From contig OZ038379.1 of assembly GCA_964036045.1 (NCBI GenBank), forward strand, positions 18,757,017 to 18,821,016: 64,000 nt of DNA, written 5' to 3'. A model generated the notes under the pieces. That model was not told the DNA's origin. It worked only from the letters and a program-made list of their open reading frames with translations, and did not search any database. Position 1 is the stretch's first letter; each line of letters begins with the position of its first letter. A program made the position numbers and the translations under genes. This DNA comes from Eutreptiella sp. 'Long Island Sound 2002' (Eukaryota; Euglenozoa; Euglenophyceae; Eutreptiales; Eutreptiaceae). Positions 55,665 to 64,000 of the stretch are shown here, in pieces.

Positions 55665-56870
55665 GTGCCAAGCAGAATGTTGTTATCAGCAGGAGGACTC
55701 ATCACAAGCATGACACAGCCCCTCTTTCCCTCTACAATCGGCACACAATCACGCTTTGCCTACTTTCTGACCGTAGAAGCTGTGGTCAGAAAATTCGGTA
55801 AAACTGACGGTCAGACCGGGTCCCGGTGCTTAGACAAGGCGGTGCTTTTTTTTTTTTATATCTGCAGAACGGTGGAAAGTCCAGCAATAGGTCCCCACCG
55901 ACAGACCTATGCCCTTATCAAGTATCTCGCGGCACAGCCGCGGCACAAATTGTTCATACTGTCCATCAAGGCGCCGTTAGGCGCCAACACCATTTGTTCA
56001 CAGGTCCAGCAAGGCGCCGTTTGGCGCCGCGTCAGGGTCGTGCCTTTAGGTCAAGTCAGGTGCACTCTTGATTACCCTCCTGGTCATGGATCAGCTCAGG
56101 ACGCCCTGCGCTACCCTCCTGCCCCGCTTCCTGGGGTTGTCACTGACTGCCGTGCTGTAGTCATCGCTGTCCCCCCACCCCGGCAAGTCCAAACTCGACG
56201 CTGGACCCGCTTTGGGCGGTGCTTGCGCAAGGGGGGGGGGGGGATGAGCCCTTGTCCAACCAAACCCTATCCTTCTAGGACATATGTCACCATGTCCCAC
56301 ACTCCACAAGGTTCACTTGGCTCCCTCTATAGTCGGCGCACAATCACGTTCTGTCAAGTTTCTGACCATAAAAACTGTGGTGAATTATCTATGCCGCCTC
56401 AATGCACTGATACTATTGTCTCTGCCACGTCCATTTCTGCCTGGTTTGGTTCACTGCGCCCTCGAAAAACCCCACCAAACCCGACAGCCAAAACCCCGTG
56501 GGAACAGGTACACTTCTCCCCGGTGACACGTGGCTATGACCCAGACACACACACCCCAAAACCGGCGCCAACCCTGTTGGTTACGCACCGGATTCAAAAG
56601 CTGCTGACCCAAACCCCTACCTCCCAGAATCGGTCCAAGGCCATCCGCTACCTCACCCAGCATCCTGGTACACCCTACACAGCCGATCTAAAGAATTTTG
56701 CATCCTCACACTATGTGCATTCCCGGATATGTTCCACCCCACACTGGTCATTCCCCCACCCTGCATCAGAATTCCCATCTACCGCAATCACGGATTACAA
56801 ACTACTTGCCCAAACCCTCATTCGACACCGGCGGTGGGACATGGAGTTAGGGAGCCGTTTCCTATTCTGA
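55665..56870 (+). other. Mosaic of interspersed repeats R2, R3, R4 and R7 with an incidental long open frame
   Basis: Segments recur elsewhere: 55727-55846 and 56232-56381 match 58625-58827 (R4 and R2: gtcagaccgggtcccggtgc); 55864-55960 matches 62248-62340 (R7: ggtccccaccgacagaccta); 56075-56230 matches 58046-58206 (R3). A 401-codon plus-strand frame crosses them all. Only its last 160 codons (56382-56870; HRIQKLLTQTPTSQNRSKAI, DYKLLAQTLIRHRRWDME) are not repeat-derived and could be an exon; no family is recognised. Confidence 0.5.
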
Positions 56871-57049
56871 GAGGTTATCTCGAGCACTGTAAAGTGAGCA
56901 GGCTACGCCAGCTCATCTTGGTCTGACCACCCCCCAAAAGAAAATCACCTCGAAGAGAGGTTGTTAGATCAAGCGTAGGCGTGGATGCCATACACCCCAC
57001 TTGTTGGGGGGTCATTCACGTAGCATACCCCAAGGCATGGATCCCACAG

Positions 57050-57290
57050 TGCCTGTGGTAGCGGATCTGATACGTAGTGAGGATGAGCTGAGTCTGAAAC
57101 CAGGTTATGCAGTGGGAGACTGCCACGCCCATAGGCTTCCCAGTGTGCATGAGGCACAATGACTATAGGCTGAACAAGACAGCGGTGTGAAGATTGAAGG
57201 CTGAGATGAATCAGTGGGTTGCATTTCATACACTATCAGTACCAGAGAGGGACGGGGGAATGACATTCAGGCACGGTTGGTCAATATTTG
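57050..57290. repeat. Interspersed repeat R5, copy 2
   Basis: About 230 bp closely matching 59355-59580 (gtagtgaggat, aaccaggttatgcagtggga, ccagtgtgcatgaggcacaa, gaatgacattcagg). Confidence 0.85.
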
Positions 57291-58040
57291 CTTAGGAGCA
57301 GAGAACATTGCTATCAAATTCCAGTGACAGGTGCCTTTCACTGAAGTGGAAATGAAGAAGTTCACAAGGAGCACAGGTCACCACCACCGTATGACAAAAC
57401 ACTGATGGGTCTCATGGGCTGCCAAAGTCAGCGACCGTGGCACCAGGATTAAGCTGCAGACTCAACAGGCACCCACTCCCCCGCCCCTGGTCCAAAAGAT
57501 GGGAAAGCTCCAGGGAAAAAGCGGTCAGTGAGGTGCCCATCTGGAGCCACAATTCGATGATGGTCGTCACCCTCCCGCATCACACTGGGAGACTCTCCAG
57601 GTGCCTGCGTTTAGACAATCCCAGCTTGCATCCATCCCATGCACACTGCACACACACACACACACAGCCAAATATTGTTGACACCCACCAAATGGCATTT
57701 CCCCACCTGCCCAGAGGGGATGGTACCATCACTGGTTACCAATATCAGTATGCATTAAAAAAGAAAGTGGGACAAAAAGCACAAGACCAAGAGAGGCAAA
57801 GAGGTGTGGGTTACGGGGACATTACGCACGACGGTTCTTGCACAGGGGGGGTTACCAGCTTCACTCTGCACAAGTGAAAGGAAAACATCAATTGTTGAGG
57901 AAGAAACAATACCTCCAGAATGTGGTCCAGCAGAGTCTGGCTGGTCTGGCCAGGGGAGAGGGGAAGTGGTTCATTTGAATTGTCATCACCTCCAATACAC
58001 ACAAGCGGGGGCAGGGGAAAACATTGATGCGAAATATAGG
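57290..58040. other. Interval without a supportable gene
   Basis: Unique sequence with a short (ac)n run at about 57647-57665; open frames lack domains. Confidence 0.35.
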
Positions 58041-58045
58041 TCTGT

Positions 58046-58206
58046 CCCTCCTGGTCACGGATCAGCTCAGGACGCCCTGCGCTACCCTCCTGCCCCGCTT
58101 CCTGGGGTTGTCACTGACTGCCGTGCTGTAGTCATCGCTGTCCCCCCACCCCGGCAAGTCCAAACTCGACGCTGGACCCGCTTTGGGCGGTGCTTGCGCA
58201 AGGGGG
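58046..58206. repeat. Repeat R3, copy 2
   Basis: Nearly identical to 56075-56230 (atcagctcaggacgccctgc ... tttgggcggtgcttgcgcaa). Confidence 0.9.
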
Positions 58207-58618
58207 ATCAATGGTCGGTGCTGATCGACTGAATGTCCCCGCCATAGACACTTTCAGCCATTAGTCCAGAGGTTCTCTCACAGATGCATGTGTCCCCTTC
58301 TTGGTTGGGGTGCTCCACTATTCAATGTACAACAAGTAGGTACAAGGTTTCAATCAGCGGTGCCAGTGGCAGCTGCATTTGTTATATAACCTGTGGACGG
58401 CGAACCACTAAAGATCAATACCTGTGTGTTGCTGAGCTAGATGGTGCATGAAAAACAGCCACGCCCTCAAGCTGCGTCTGTGTTGATGTGTCGCAGTGAA
58501 TCACAGGGCCGTATAGCCTGATGCACTAGTTCGGCCTAACCATACGGCTTTCTGTTCTCCTGCTGGAGGGGAAAAGGGGAGGTAGACAATCGCTGTATTA
58601 CGTGCGAGCTGACAAGGC
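58207..58618. mobile_element. 412-bp insertion with 12-bp target-site duplication
   Basis: In the copy at 56.1-56.4 kb, R3 runs through a G tract directly into R4. Here R3 and R4 are separated by 412 bp flanked by tgcgcaaggggg on both sides (58195-58206 and 58619-58630). The insert starts atcaatggtcggtgctgatc and ends gagctgacaaggc; it lacks poly(A), obvious terminal inverted repeats and coding capacity. A 12-bp duplication fits SINE/LINE-type or other retroposition. Confidence 0.8.
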
Positions 58619-58990
58619 TGCGCAAGGGGGGGGGGGGGGGATGAGCCCTTGTCCAACCAAACCCTATCCTTCTAGGACATATGTCACCATGTCCCACACT
58701 CCACAAGGTTCACTTGGCTCCCTCTATAGTCGGCGCACAATCACGTTCTGTCAAGTTTCTGACCATAAAAACTGTGGTCAGAAAAACGACGGTCAGACCG
58801 GGTCCCGGTGCTTCGACAAGGCGGGGGGGGTGGGGGGATAGTCAAGCGTGCCGTCATATTTGGGGACCAAAAGCGCCCAAATATGAGGAGTTGGAAAGTC
58901 AGAAAAACAACGGTCAGACCGGGTCCCGGTGCTTGGGCAAGGCGGTGTACCAGCCAAGCCAGGAGCAACGACATTACCCCCCCCCCCCAT
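58619..58990. repeat. Repeats R4 and R2, including two R2 copies
   Basis: 58625-58780 matches 56232-56381; R2 (cggtcagaccgggtcccggt) occurs at about 58789 and again at about 58911. Confidence 0.85.
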
Positions 58991-59600
58991 GTATAAGCTA
59001 CGCCAATGTACACAATTATCACGGTCCCTACATCTACTGTAGCATGGACAAGGGCGTGGCTTGCACGCAACACCTACAACTGCCGACACACACGTGTGCA
59101 GGCCACATGTGCTAAAATTGGCAATTCAGGACCTATGGGATCAGACTAAAAAAAATTCCTGGTGCACCAGCAGGGGGCCACATGTGCTGAAATTGGCAAA
59201 TGTGATGACAAACCCATGTCTTATGTGGCCGCACTACATTTTTTTGGCTCAGACTAAGATGAGCTGGCATAGCCTGCTCACTTCACAGTACTCGGGGTAA
59301 CCCCTCGGAATTAAGGTTCAGAGCTGTCCAGTGCTACGATGATCCCACAGTGGCTGTGGTAGCGGATCTAACACGTAGTGAGGATTTGCTGAGTCTGAAA
59401 CCAGGTTATGCAGTGGGAGACTGCCACACCCGTAGGCTTCCCAGTGTGCATGAGGCACAATGACTGTAGGCTGAAGAAGACAGCAGAGTGAAGATTGCAG
59501 GCCGAGATGAATCAGCAGGTTGCATTTCATATACTATCAGAGAGGTAAGGGGAATGACATTCAGGTACGATGGGCCACTATTTGCTTGGTGGTGTGGTGG
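58991..59600. repeat. Repeats R1 (copy 2) and R5 (copy 3), contiguous
   Basis: 58991-59241 matches 52979-53238; it continues into R5 (59245-59580). In the other locus the same two pieces are separated by about 950 bp (53239-54180), so this copy is probably closer to the original arrangement. Confidence 0.8.
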
Positions 59601-59835
59601 ACATGCATACACGATGAACATTGTTGCAGTCAGCAACCATTGACAAAATTATCCTTCTGGAGCCTTCGGTGCCAATGGAACTAATGGTCCCTGTCAATCG
59701 AATGTCTCATAATACTGTGAAAAGCAAGAAGCAGCAGGCCCCAGTGAGTCCGGAAGTGCTTCAACGCCAGCCAACTCCACAACAGCGAGGCATGGGAGGG
59801 GGTTTCCACGGAGGAGGAGAGTGGAGGGCGTCGCC

Positions 59836-61851
59836 TCAGGCGGTCCACACTTGGGGTAACGTTGGCGGTCTGCCCCGTGGACTGTCCGGTCCGAGATTCG
59901 GGACTGCAAAAACGGAAGTGGACTGTCTTTCTCTTGCTTTCACCGATCCTTTTGACGTCACCGAAAAGGAGCGGGCCGGTCTGGTTGGGATTTGGAACCA
60001 CCCTCCTGTCTGCACTCCTGCCTGCCGCGGGACGCTGTTTGGAGAGTGAATGCGGTTCGCACGGGTTGCCATGTGCCGTGGGGAATCACTGCTGCTGCTC
60101 GCATTGCTCGCACTGGCCTCCAGCGCCTTGACCTTGGAGCGCGAGGTGGAGCGGGGGATGCCTGTTGGGAATGCAGGTCCACTGTCTCCAATGTGCAGAT
60201 TCTCGAAGACTTGGGAGATCCCCGAGGGGAGGCGCGCCATTTGCGAGCGCCGCAGGGCCACCGCCAGTTTGCCAGGGTCGCTTGTGCGCGAGGCCTTGGC
60301 ATCTCTGGGAACGAGGTACGTCTGGAGTTTCCCCTTGCCCTTCACGTCCACTTCTCCGCGGGGTGTGAAATCCATTTCGTCCTTCAGGAGTCTTTGAATC
60401 TGGTCGCTGACTTGCGTGTGGCCGGGCTGCCCCGTGCTCTCCATGCGGGACGCCACGTTCACGGTGTCGCCCCAGATATCGTAGCAGAACTTGGTCTTCC
60501 CAATAATGCCCCCCACCACCTGCCCGCAGTGTATGCCGATGCGCATCAGGAGGTGGTGGTTGTCCAGTGGGCAGGTACCAATGATGGTATGCATCTCATG
60601 GGCTATACGAAGGACACTCTTGGCCGCGTCTCTCCTGCTGGGAAATTTCTCTGGCCATGTCATTAGCATGTAGCAGTCTCCAATAGTCTTGATCTTCTCC
60701 ACGTTGTACTCGAGGCACAGCTCATCAAACTGGCCAAACAAAATGTCCAAATAGTGCACGACCCTGGCCGGGGAGATGGTTGAGGTCAGCGCAGTGAACC
60801 CCACAATATCTGCGAACATGATCACCGAAAAGGGGTGGTTCCGGCCCCCAAACGCGGAGAAATATTCCCCGACCATGGACCCCGACCGGCTATCACGCCG
60901 GCTTCCAGCGGAGCTTTGGGAGACGATGGACATCGAGCCGTCGAACGGGGCCGCGTCCTCCTCTGGGGGAGGGGCAACACGCGGGATCAAGGGGATGGAC
61001 AGGAAGTCCCTCAAGCGGGTCTTGTCGTCCGCAACGGACTGAAAGAACTTGAACACCTCATTCGCGATGACCTCGGGGAATGAGTGAGTGACCAGCTGGT
61101 ACGCCAGTTTGCGTTCAATATCCAACTTTTGGTTCAGCTTCGTTTGGTCGTGCATGGCCTGCGCCAAGAGGTCCTTTTGATCCTGCAACTGGTCGAGCAT
61201 CATGATGATTGCCAAAAACGACACGATTCCCGGGCACAGCACATTCATCAGCGAGAACGCGATGCCCCAATTGGTCGGGATGGTGACTTGCTGCGGAGTG
61301 AGGGTGCTGGCACCGACGATGCCCTCAGCGATAGCAAAGCCCACAAGCACCGCAAAGAGAATTGCCAGCTGCCACACGCACTCCTGTATGGACGCGCCAG
61401 TCATGCGCAGTAGCTGAGGTGCCAAAATGGCCCAACTCGCTACTCCGCTGCTTCCGACGCTCCCACCGAAAGACCAGTGAATGCCTATGGCTGTAATGGC
61501 CAGTCCATGGCATAGGAGACTGCGGGGAACCAAGATTGTGCGGTATCTCAACAGATGGGCGACAGTGAAGGCGCACAGCAGCACCAGGAGAATGGGAAAG
61601 CACGCTGCAAGTCTCGCGTGGAGGAACCAGTAGCACGATGACCACATGATGCCGCATAGGCCACAGAAAATGGCTGCCATGAAGACTACCAGTTTGGAGC
61701 GGAGCACCTCCAGGTCGTCGTCTTCTTCCTCAAAGCGGAGGCGGAGCCCCTGGTGCGCCCGGGTCAACCAATACTTGGCGCCTCTCGGCTTATCATCATC
61801 GCCAAATTCCATTGTTGCGCTCTCGATAACCGGACTCGCATTGAACGCCAT
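59836..61851 (-). CDS. Membrane-bound class III adenylate cyclase
   Basis: Converts ATP to cAMP. The uninterrupted frame is 671 codons from ATG 61851 (MAFNASPVIES); an upstream in-frame ATG at 61986 would add 45 residues that look untranslated. Residues about 50-240 form six hydrophobic spans (KLVVFMAAIFCGLCGIMW, FPILLVLLCAFTVAHLL, IAFSLMNVLCPGIVSFLAI). A coiled-coil linker follows (DQLQDQKDLLAQAMHDQTKL). The cyclase domain (about 340-530) has both metal aspartates (MFADIVGFTALTS and IKTIGDCYML), lysine in KIKTIGD and aspartate in CYDIWGD (the adenine-selecting pair; guanylate cyclases have Glu and Cys), and the transition-state Asn/Arg in VNVASRMEST. A serine-rich tail of about 110 residues follows. 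One cyclase domain means it must homodimerise. All key residues are present. It is transcribed toward the repeat-rich 59.6 kb side. Confidence 0.92.
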   Translation of the reverse strand: MAFNASPVIESATMEFGDDDKPRGAKYWLTRAHQGLRLRFEEEDDDLEVLRSKLVVFMAAIFCGLCGIMWSSCYWFLHARLAACFPILLVLLCAFTVAHLLRYRTILVPRSLLCHGLAITAIGIHWSFGGSVGSSGVASWAILAPQLLRMTGASIQECVWQLAILFAVLVGFAIAEGIVGASTLTPQQVTIPTNWGIAFSLMNVLCPGIVSFLAIIMMLDQLQDQKDLLAQAMHDQTKLNQKLDIERKLAYQLVTHSFPEVIANEVFKFFQSVADDKTRLRDFLSIPLIPRVAPPPEEDAAPFDGSMSIVSQSSAGSRRDSRSGSMVGEYFSAFGGRNHPFSVIMFADIVGFTALTSTISPARVVHYLDILFGQFDELCLEYNVEKIKTIGDCYMLMTWPEKFPSRRDAAKSVLRIAHEMHTIIGTCPLDNHHLLMRIGIHCGQVVGGIIGKTKFCYDIWGDTVNVASRMESTGQPGHTQVSDQIQRLLKDEMDFTPRGEVDVKGKGKLQTYLVPRDAKASRTSDPGKLAVALRRSQMARLPSGISQVFENLHIGDSGPAFPTGIPRSTSRSKVKALEASASNASSSSDSPRHMATRANRIHSPNSVPRQAGVQTGGWFQIPTRPARSFSVTSKGSVKARERQSTSVFAVPNLGPDSPRGRPPTLPQVWTA

Positions 61852-62188
61852 CCTGCTTACACACCTCGGACAGATGCACGCACAGGGGAGATGAGAGGCT
61901 TTAGACAGCCATGAGGTGACAAAAAGTAAAGCTGGCGAACACCAGAAATGTATTTGAAGCACGGGATCTGCCTTCGGCATAAACATTGAGGCACCATACC
62001 TCCGGAAGTCATGGAATTACCGCGGTACACCGCCTACCCTTACGCCCATATCTGACCACATTCACTGTTACCCCCATCCCCCCTGCTAGAAGACCACTTA
62101 TGACAACTTGTAAGCTCGTCACATAAAGCAGACAAGGTGGCCCAAAAAAGACCATAGGAGCCTTTCTGTGGGAAGCCCCCCCCCCCCT

Positions 62189-62345
62189 GTATAAGCTACT
62201 CCAATGTACAGAATGATTACGGTCCCTATGCCCATTGTAGCTTGGCCATAGAACAGTGGAAAGTTCAGCAATAGGTCCCCACCGACAGACCTATGCCCTC
62301 AATCAGCAAGTATCACGTGGCGGAGTCGCGGCACACATTGTCCCA
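62189..62345. repeat. Partial copies of repeats R1 and R7
   Basis: 62189-62240 matches the start of R1 (gtataagctac, ggtccctatg) after a C tract; 62248-62340 matches R7 at 55864-55960 (gcaataggtccccaccgaca). Confidence 0.75.
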
Positions 62346-62529
62346 TCTGTCCAGCGAAGCGCCACAGCTCTCCTTCGGATACGGCGCCGGAGGCGCCGCC
62401 ACAGTTCTTCAGGATAGGTCAGGTCGCCCTCCCTACCCTCAGCAGGGACTGGGTTGAGCTGACAGGTACCTCCGAGACGAAAATAAAACCACCCCCCGTG
62501 TCGACCACTATGATGAACCCCCAGCGACC

Positions 62530-62612
62530 GACCTGTCCGCCGGGTTTCGAACCCACGACCCATGACGTGGGAGACAAGCGTGTTTCCGATATGCTACTGT
62601 CCGATGTGCTGT
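62530..62612 (-). repeat. tRNA-derived SINE-like promoter region, copy 1
   Basis: Minus strand: TAGCATATCGG (A box) and GGGTTCGAAACCC (B box) at tRNA spacing, with gtctcccacg in the anticodon region. It lies about 220 bp downstream of the LINE stop codon on the same strand. Confidence 0.5.
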
Positions 62613-62721
62613 GTACCGGCCGCGGAAACCACCAGGTCTCTCCCCCCCCCACCGACCCCAGCGGTTGCTGCTGCGGTATGCACTTAGTGCAGACCTTCAA
62701 GGCGGATATGCCCGGTGGCGT

Positions 62722-62790
62722 GCCCGTCGACCTCGCCACCGACCGTGGCTTGGGAGCCACGCGTGTTTCTGGTATGCTCCTCCCCCGTTG
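62722..62790 (-). repeat. tRNA-derived sequence, diverged copy 2
   Basis: Minus strand: gcataccagaaacacgcgtg then gctcccaagccacgg aligns with the A-box and anticodon part of the copy at 62530-62612; its B box is degenerate. Offset about 183 bp. Confidence 0.4.
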
Positions 62791-62830
62791 TTGCCCCGTG
62801 CTCCAGAGGCGCCACTGGCGCCCCTCCGTC

Positions 62831-64000
62831 TCAGGACTCGATCCCCCTCCGCCGCCTCTTCCTGCTCTCACTCACGTCCGTACTGAACCCATCACTGTCA
62901 CTGTCCCACGTCCCCCGCAACCGCGTGTCACTGACATCCGTACTGAATGACATGTCTTCCGAGCTGGACAGAAAAACGTCTTCGTCGTCCGACGTTGACG
63001 ATGCGGTCGAACTGCCGCTTGACGTCCCCCCAGAGTCCACCTCTGACCCCAGGTCCCGGTCGGACACTTCTGCCATGGGCTCCAGCCCCAATGCATCCCA
63101 CTCCGTGACTCGGCGTCGTTTGGACAGGGGCAGCAGGTTATAGGGGTGCAGCTCCCGGCCCTGCCCCGCTAGTTCATCGGCTGCCTCATTACCGGCCACC
63201 CCGAGGTGCGACGGCACCCAGCGGACCTGTAACTTGTCCCCCGCCTCCCCGCGAAGCCAATCAATGTGCTCCCACAAGTCTCTGTGCCCCACCTCCCCTG
63301 ACGACGTGCGCCACCCGTGCCTCTTCCACTTGTCCGTCCACACTGTGATAGCCTTAAAAATGTATTCGGAATCCACCACCACCACCATCCGCTCCCCCGC
63401 CTCCCGACTGAGCATCGCATGTAGCACCCCTCGCAACTCCCCCCTGCTGATACTCTGTCGCTCATGAGCTGGCACGTGTGCCCGAAAATTACGATTACTG
63501 TTGTCCCCGAACCAAACCCCGTACCCTGCTTGCATCCAACCTCGAACGCGTTTCGCCGAGCCATCCGTGTACACTATGACCCACCCCTCGCCCGACATCC
63601 CCTCTAGTTCCGCCAACAAAGACCGTTTGTGGCTACCCCACTTTTCCTCCTTTAACTTCAGCGGGTCTGGTCGCGCTGACGGCAGCTTGGCCGTCGTGGG
63701 GGCTTGGGGCGCCCTGTGGAACATCGTCTTATGGTCCGCCCAGCTGTGGAGCTGTGCTATCAAATGGCGCAGATCGACTCGACTGCACGACATGTCGCGC
63801 TCCCCCCTCCAGATTTCCAACACACCCACCCAAACAGCTACAAACTCCTCCAACGAAACCTGCCGATGCTGATACTTTACCTCGCACCGCAGCTTCCACT
63901 GCGCACGCAGGCCTGCCCACAAAACGAGGCCCTGCGTCGTATGCAGCGATAGCAGAGGTTCCTCCAGCAGTAGCCTGCTGGGCTCTACTGCTCCCCCCCC
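62831..64000 (-). CDS. LINE ORF2 C-terminal part with intact RNase H, 5' end outside the window
   Basis: An open frame enters from the window edge and stops at 62831 (389 codons visible). It contains MSCSRVDLRHLIAQLHSWAD, then an RNase H domain with all catalytic residues: VIVYTDGSAKR (Asp), ISRGELRGVLHAM (Glu), VVVVDSEYIFKA (Asp) and VPSHLGVAGNEAADELAGQG (final Asp). After RNase H come about 110 residues rich in S, D and E, with two FSTDVS(D/E) motifs, ending in a basic RKRRRRG. The same tail motif closes LINE A. No internal stops: this is the best-preserved LINE copy in the window. Nearest relatives here are the pseudogenes at 27.2-28.9 kb. Confidence 0.8.
   Translation of the reverse strand, partial: GGGAVEPSRLLLEEPLLSLHTTQGLVLWAGLRAQWKLRCEVKYQHRQVSLEEFVAVWVGVLEIWRGERDMSCSRVDLRHLIAQLHSWADHKTMFHRAPQAPTTAKLPSARPDPLKLKEEKWGSHKRSLLAELEGMSGEGWVIVYTDGSAKRVRGWMQAGYGVWFGDNSNRNFRAHVPAHERQSISRGELRGVLHAMLSREAGERMVVVVDSEYIFKAITVWTDKWKRHGWRTSSGEVGHRDLWEHIDWLRGEAGDKLQVRWVPSHLGVAGNEAADELAGQGRELHPYNLLPLSKRRRVTEWDALGLEPMAEVSDRDLGSEVDSGGTSSGSSTASSTSDDEDVFLSSSEDMSFSTDVSDTRLRGTWDSDSDGFSTDVSESRKRRRRGIES

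Noticed and set aside
55665-56870. 401-codon plus-strand gene
   Set aside because: Two-thirds is made of interspersed repeats found elsewhere in other contexts; only the last part might be coding.
61852-61986. Upstream start for the adenylate cyclase
   Set aside because: The extra 45 residues include a Cys-rich and hydrophobic stretch unlike the rest, and the internal ATG at 61851 gives a typical cytoplasmic N-terminus before the six spans.

Overview
This is a repeat-dominated stretch of a eukaryotic nuclear genome, probably from a unicellular alga or another protist. The reasons are several non-LTR (LINE) retrotransposons with APE endonuclease, reverse transcriptase (RT) and RNase H, a tyrosine-recombinase (DIRS-order) retroelement, tRNA-derived SINE-like sequences, a TTAGGG telomere-type tract, a class III nucleotide cyclase with a six-span membrane domain, and no operons or Shine-Dalgarno spacing. 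The species cannot be named from the sequence. Host genes are few and far apart; most of the window is decayed mobile DNA and satellite DNA.

Layout. 1-1501 (minus): an acidic/proline-rich open frame of 500 codons running off the window edge. 3.4-5.0 kb (minus): a hypothetical protein ending in a WW-like motif, spread over three frames. 9.5-10.1 kb (minus): a compact coiled-coil protein resembling BLOC-1 subunit 4. 11.2-12.0 kb: a putative TA-flanked MITE, followed by a tRNA-derived SINE-like sequence. 14.7-23.1 kb: a DIRS-order retroelement on the minus strand in the order Gag - tyrosine recombinase - RT - RNase H, with unusual flanking repeats. 25.0-26.5 kb: a second, decayed YLDD-type RT/RNase H. 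27.1-28.9 kb: LINE debris in both orientations. 29.1-30.0 kb: a 223-bp tandem duplication, CT microsatellites and a tRNA-derived sequence. 30.9-37.2 kb: a nearly full-length but broken LINE (A) with an inverted internal segment. 37.6-40.8 kb: LINE (B) with a 5' inversion that looks like twin priming, and an insertion in its RNase H. 41.1-42.5 kb: LINE (C) with a destroyed YADD box. 42.6-49.3 kb: a 6.7-kb minisatellite of 33-bp units. 51.2-51.5 kb: G-rich sequence and an interstitial telomere-like tract. 51.9-59.6 kb: a mosaic of short interspersed repeats, copies of a small 'RSTGE' module, a DNA transposon with perfect 20-bp terminal inverted repeats and a target-site duplication, and a 412-bp insertion with a 12-bp target-site duplication. 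59.8-61.9 kb (minus): an intact adenylate cyclase, the best host gene here. 62.5-64.0 kb: tRNA-derived sequence and the 3' part of a well-preserved LINE ORF2 with RNase H.

The clearest biology is mobile-element biology: at least three LINE lineages, two tyrosine-recombinase or YLDD-type retroelements, several MITE/SINE-like families and homopolymeric G/C tracts at element boundaries. The adenylate cyclase is the only gene with a confident cellular role (cAMP production). Reading-frame joins proposed below are inferred from homologous motif order; many breaks could be mutations, introns or assembly errors in homopolymers.
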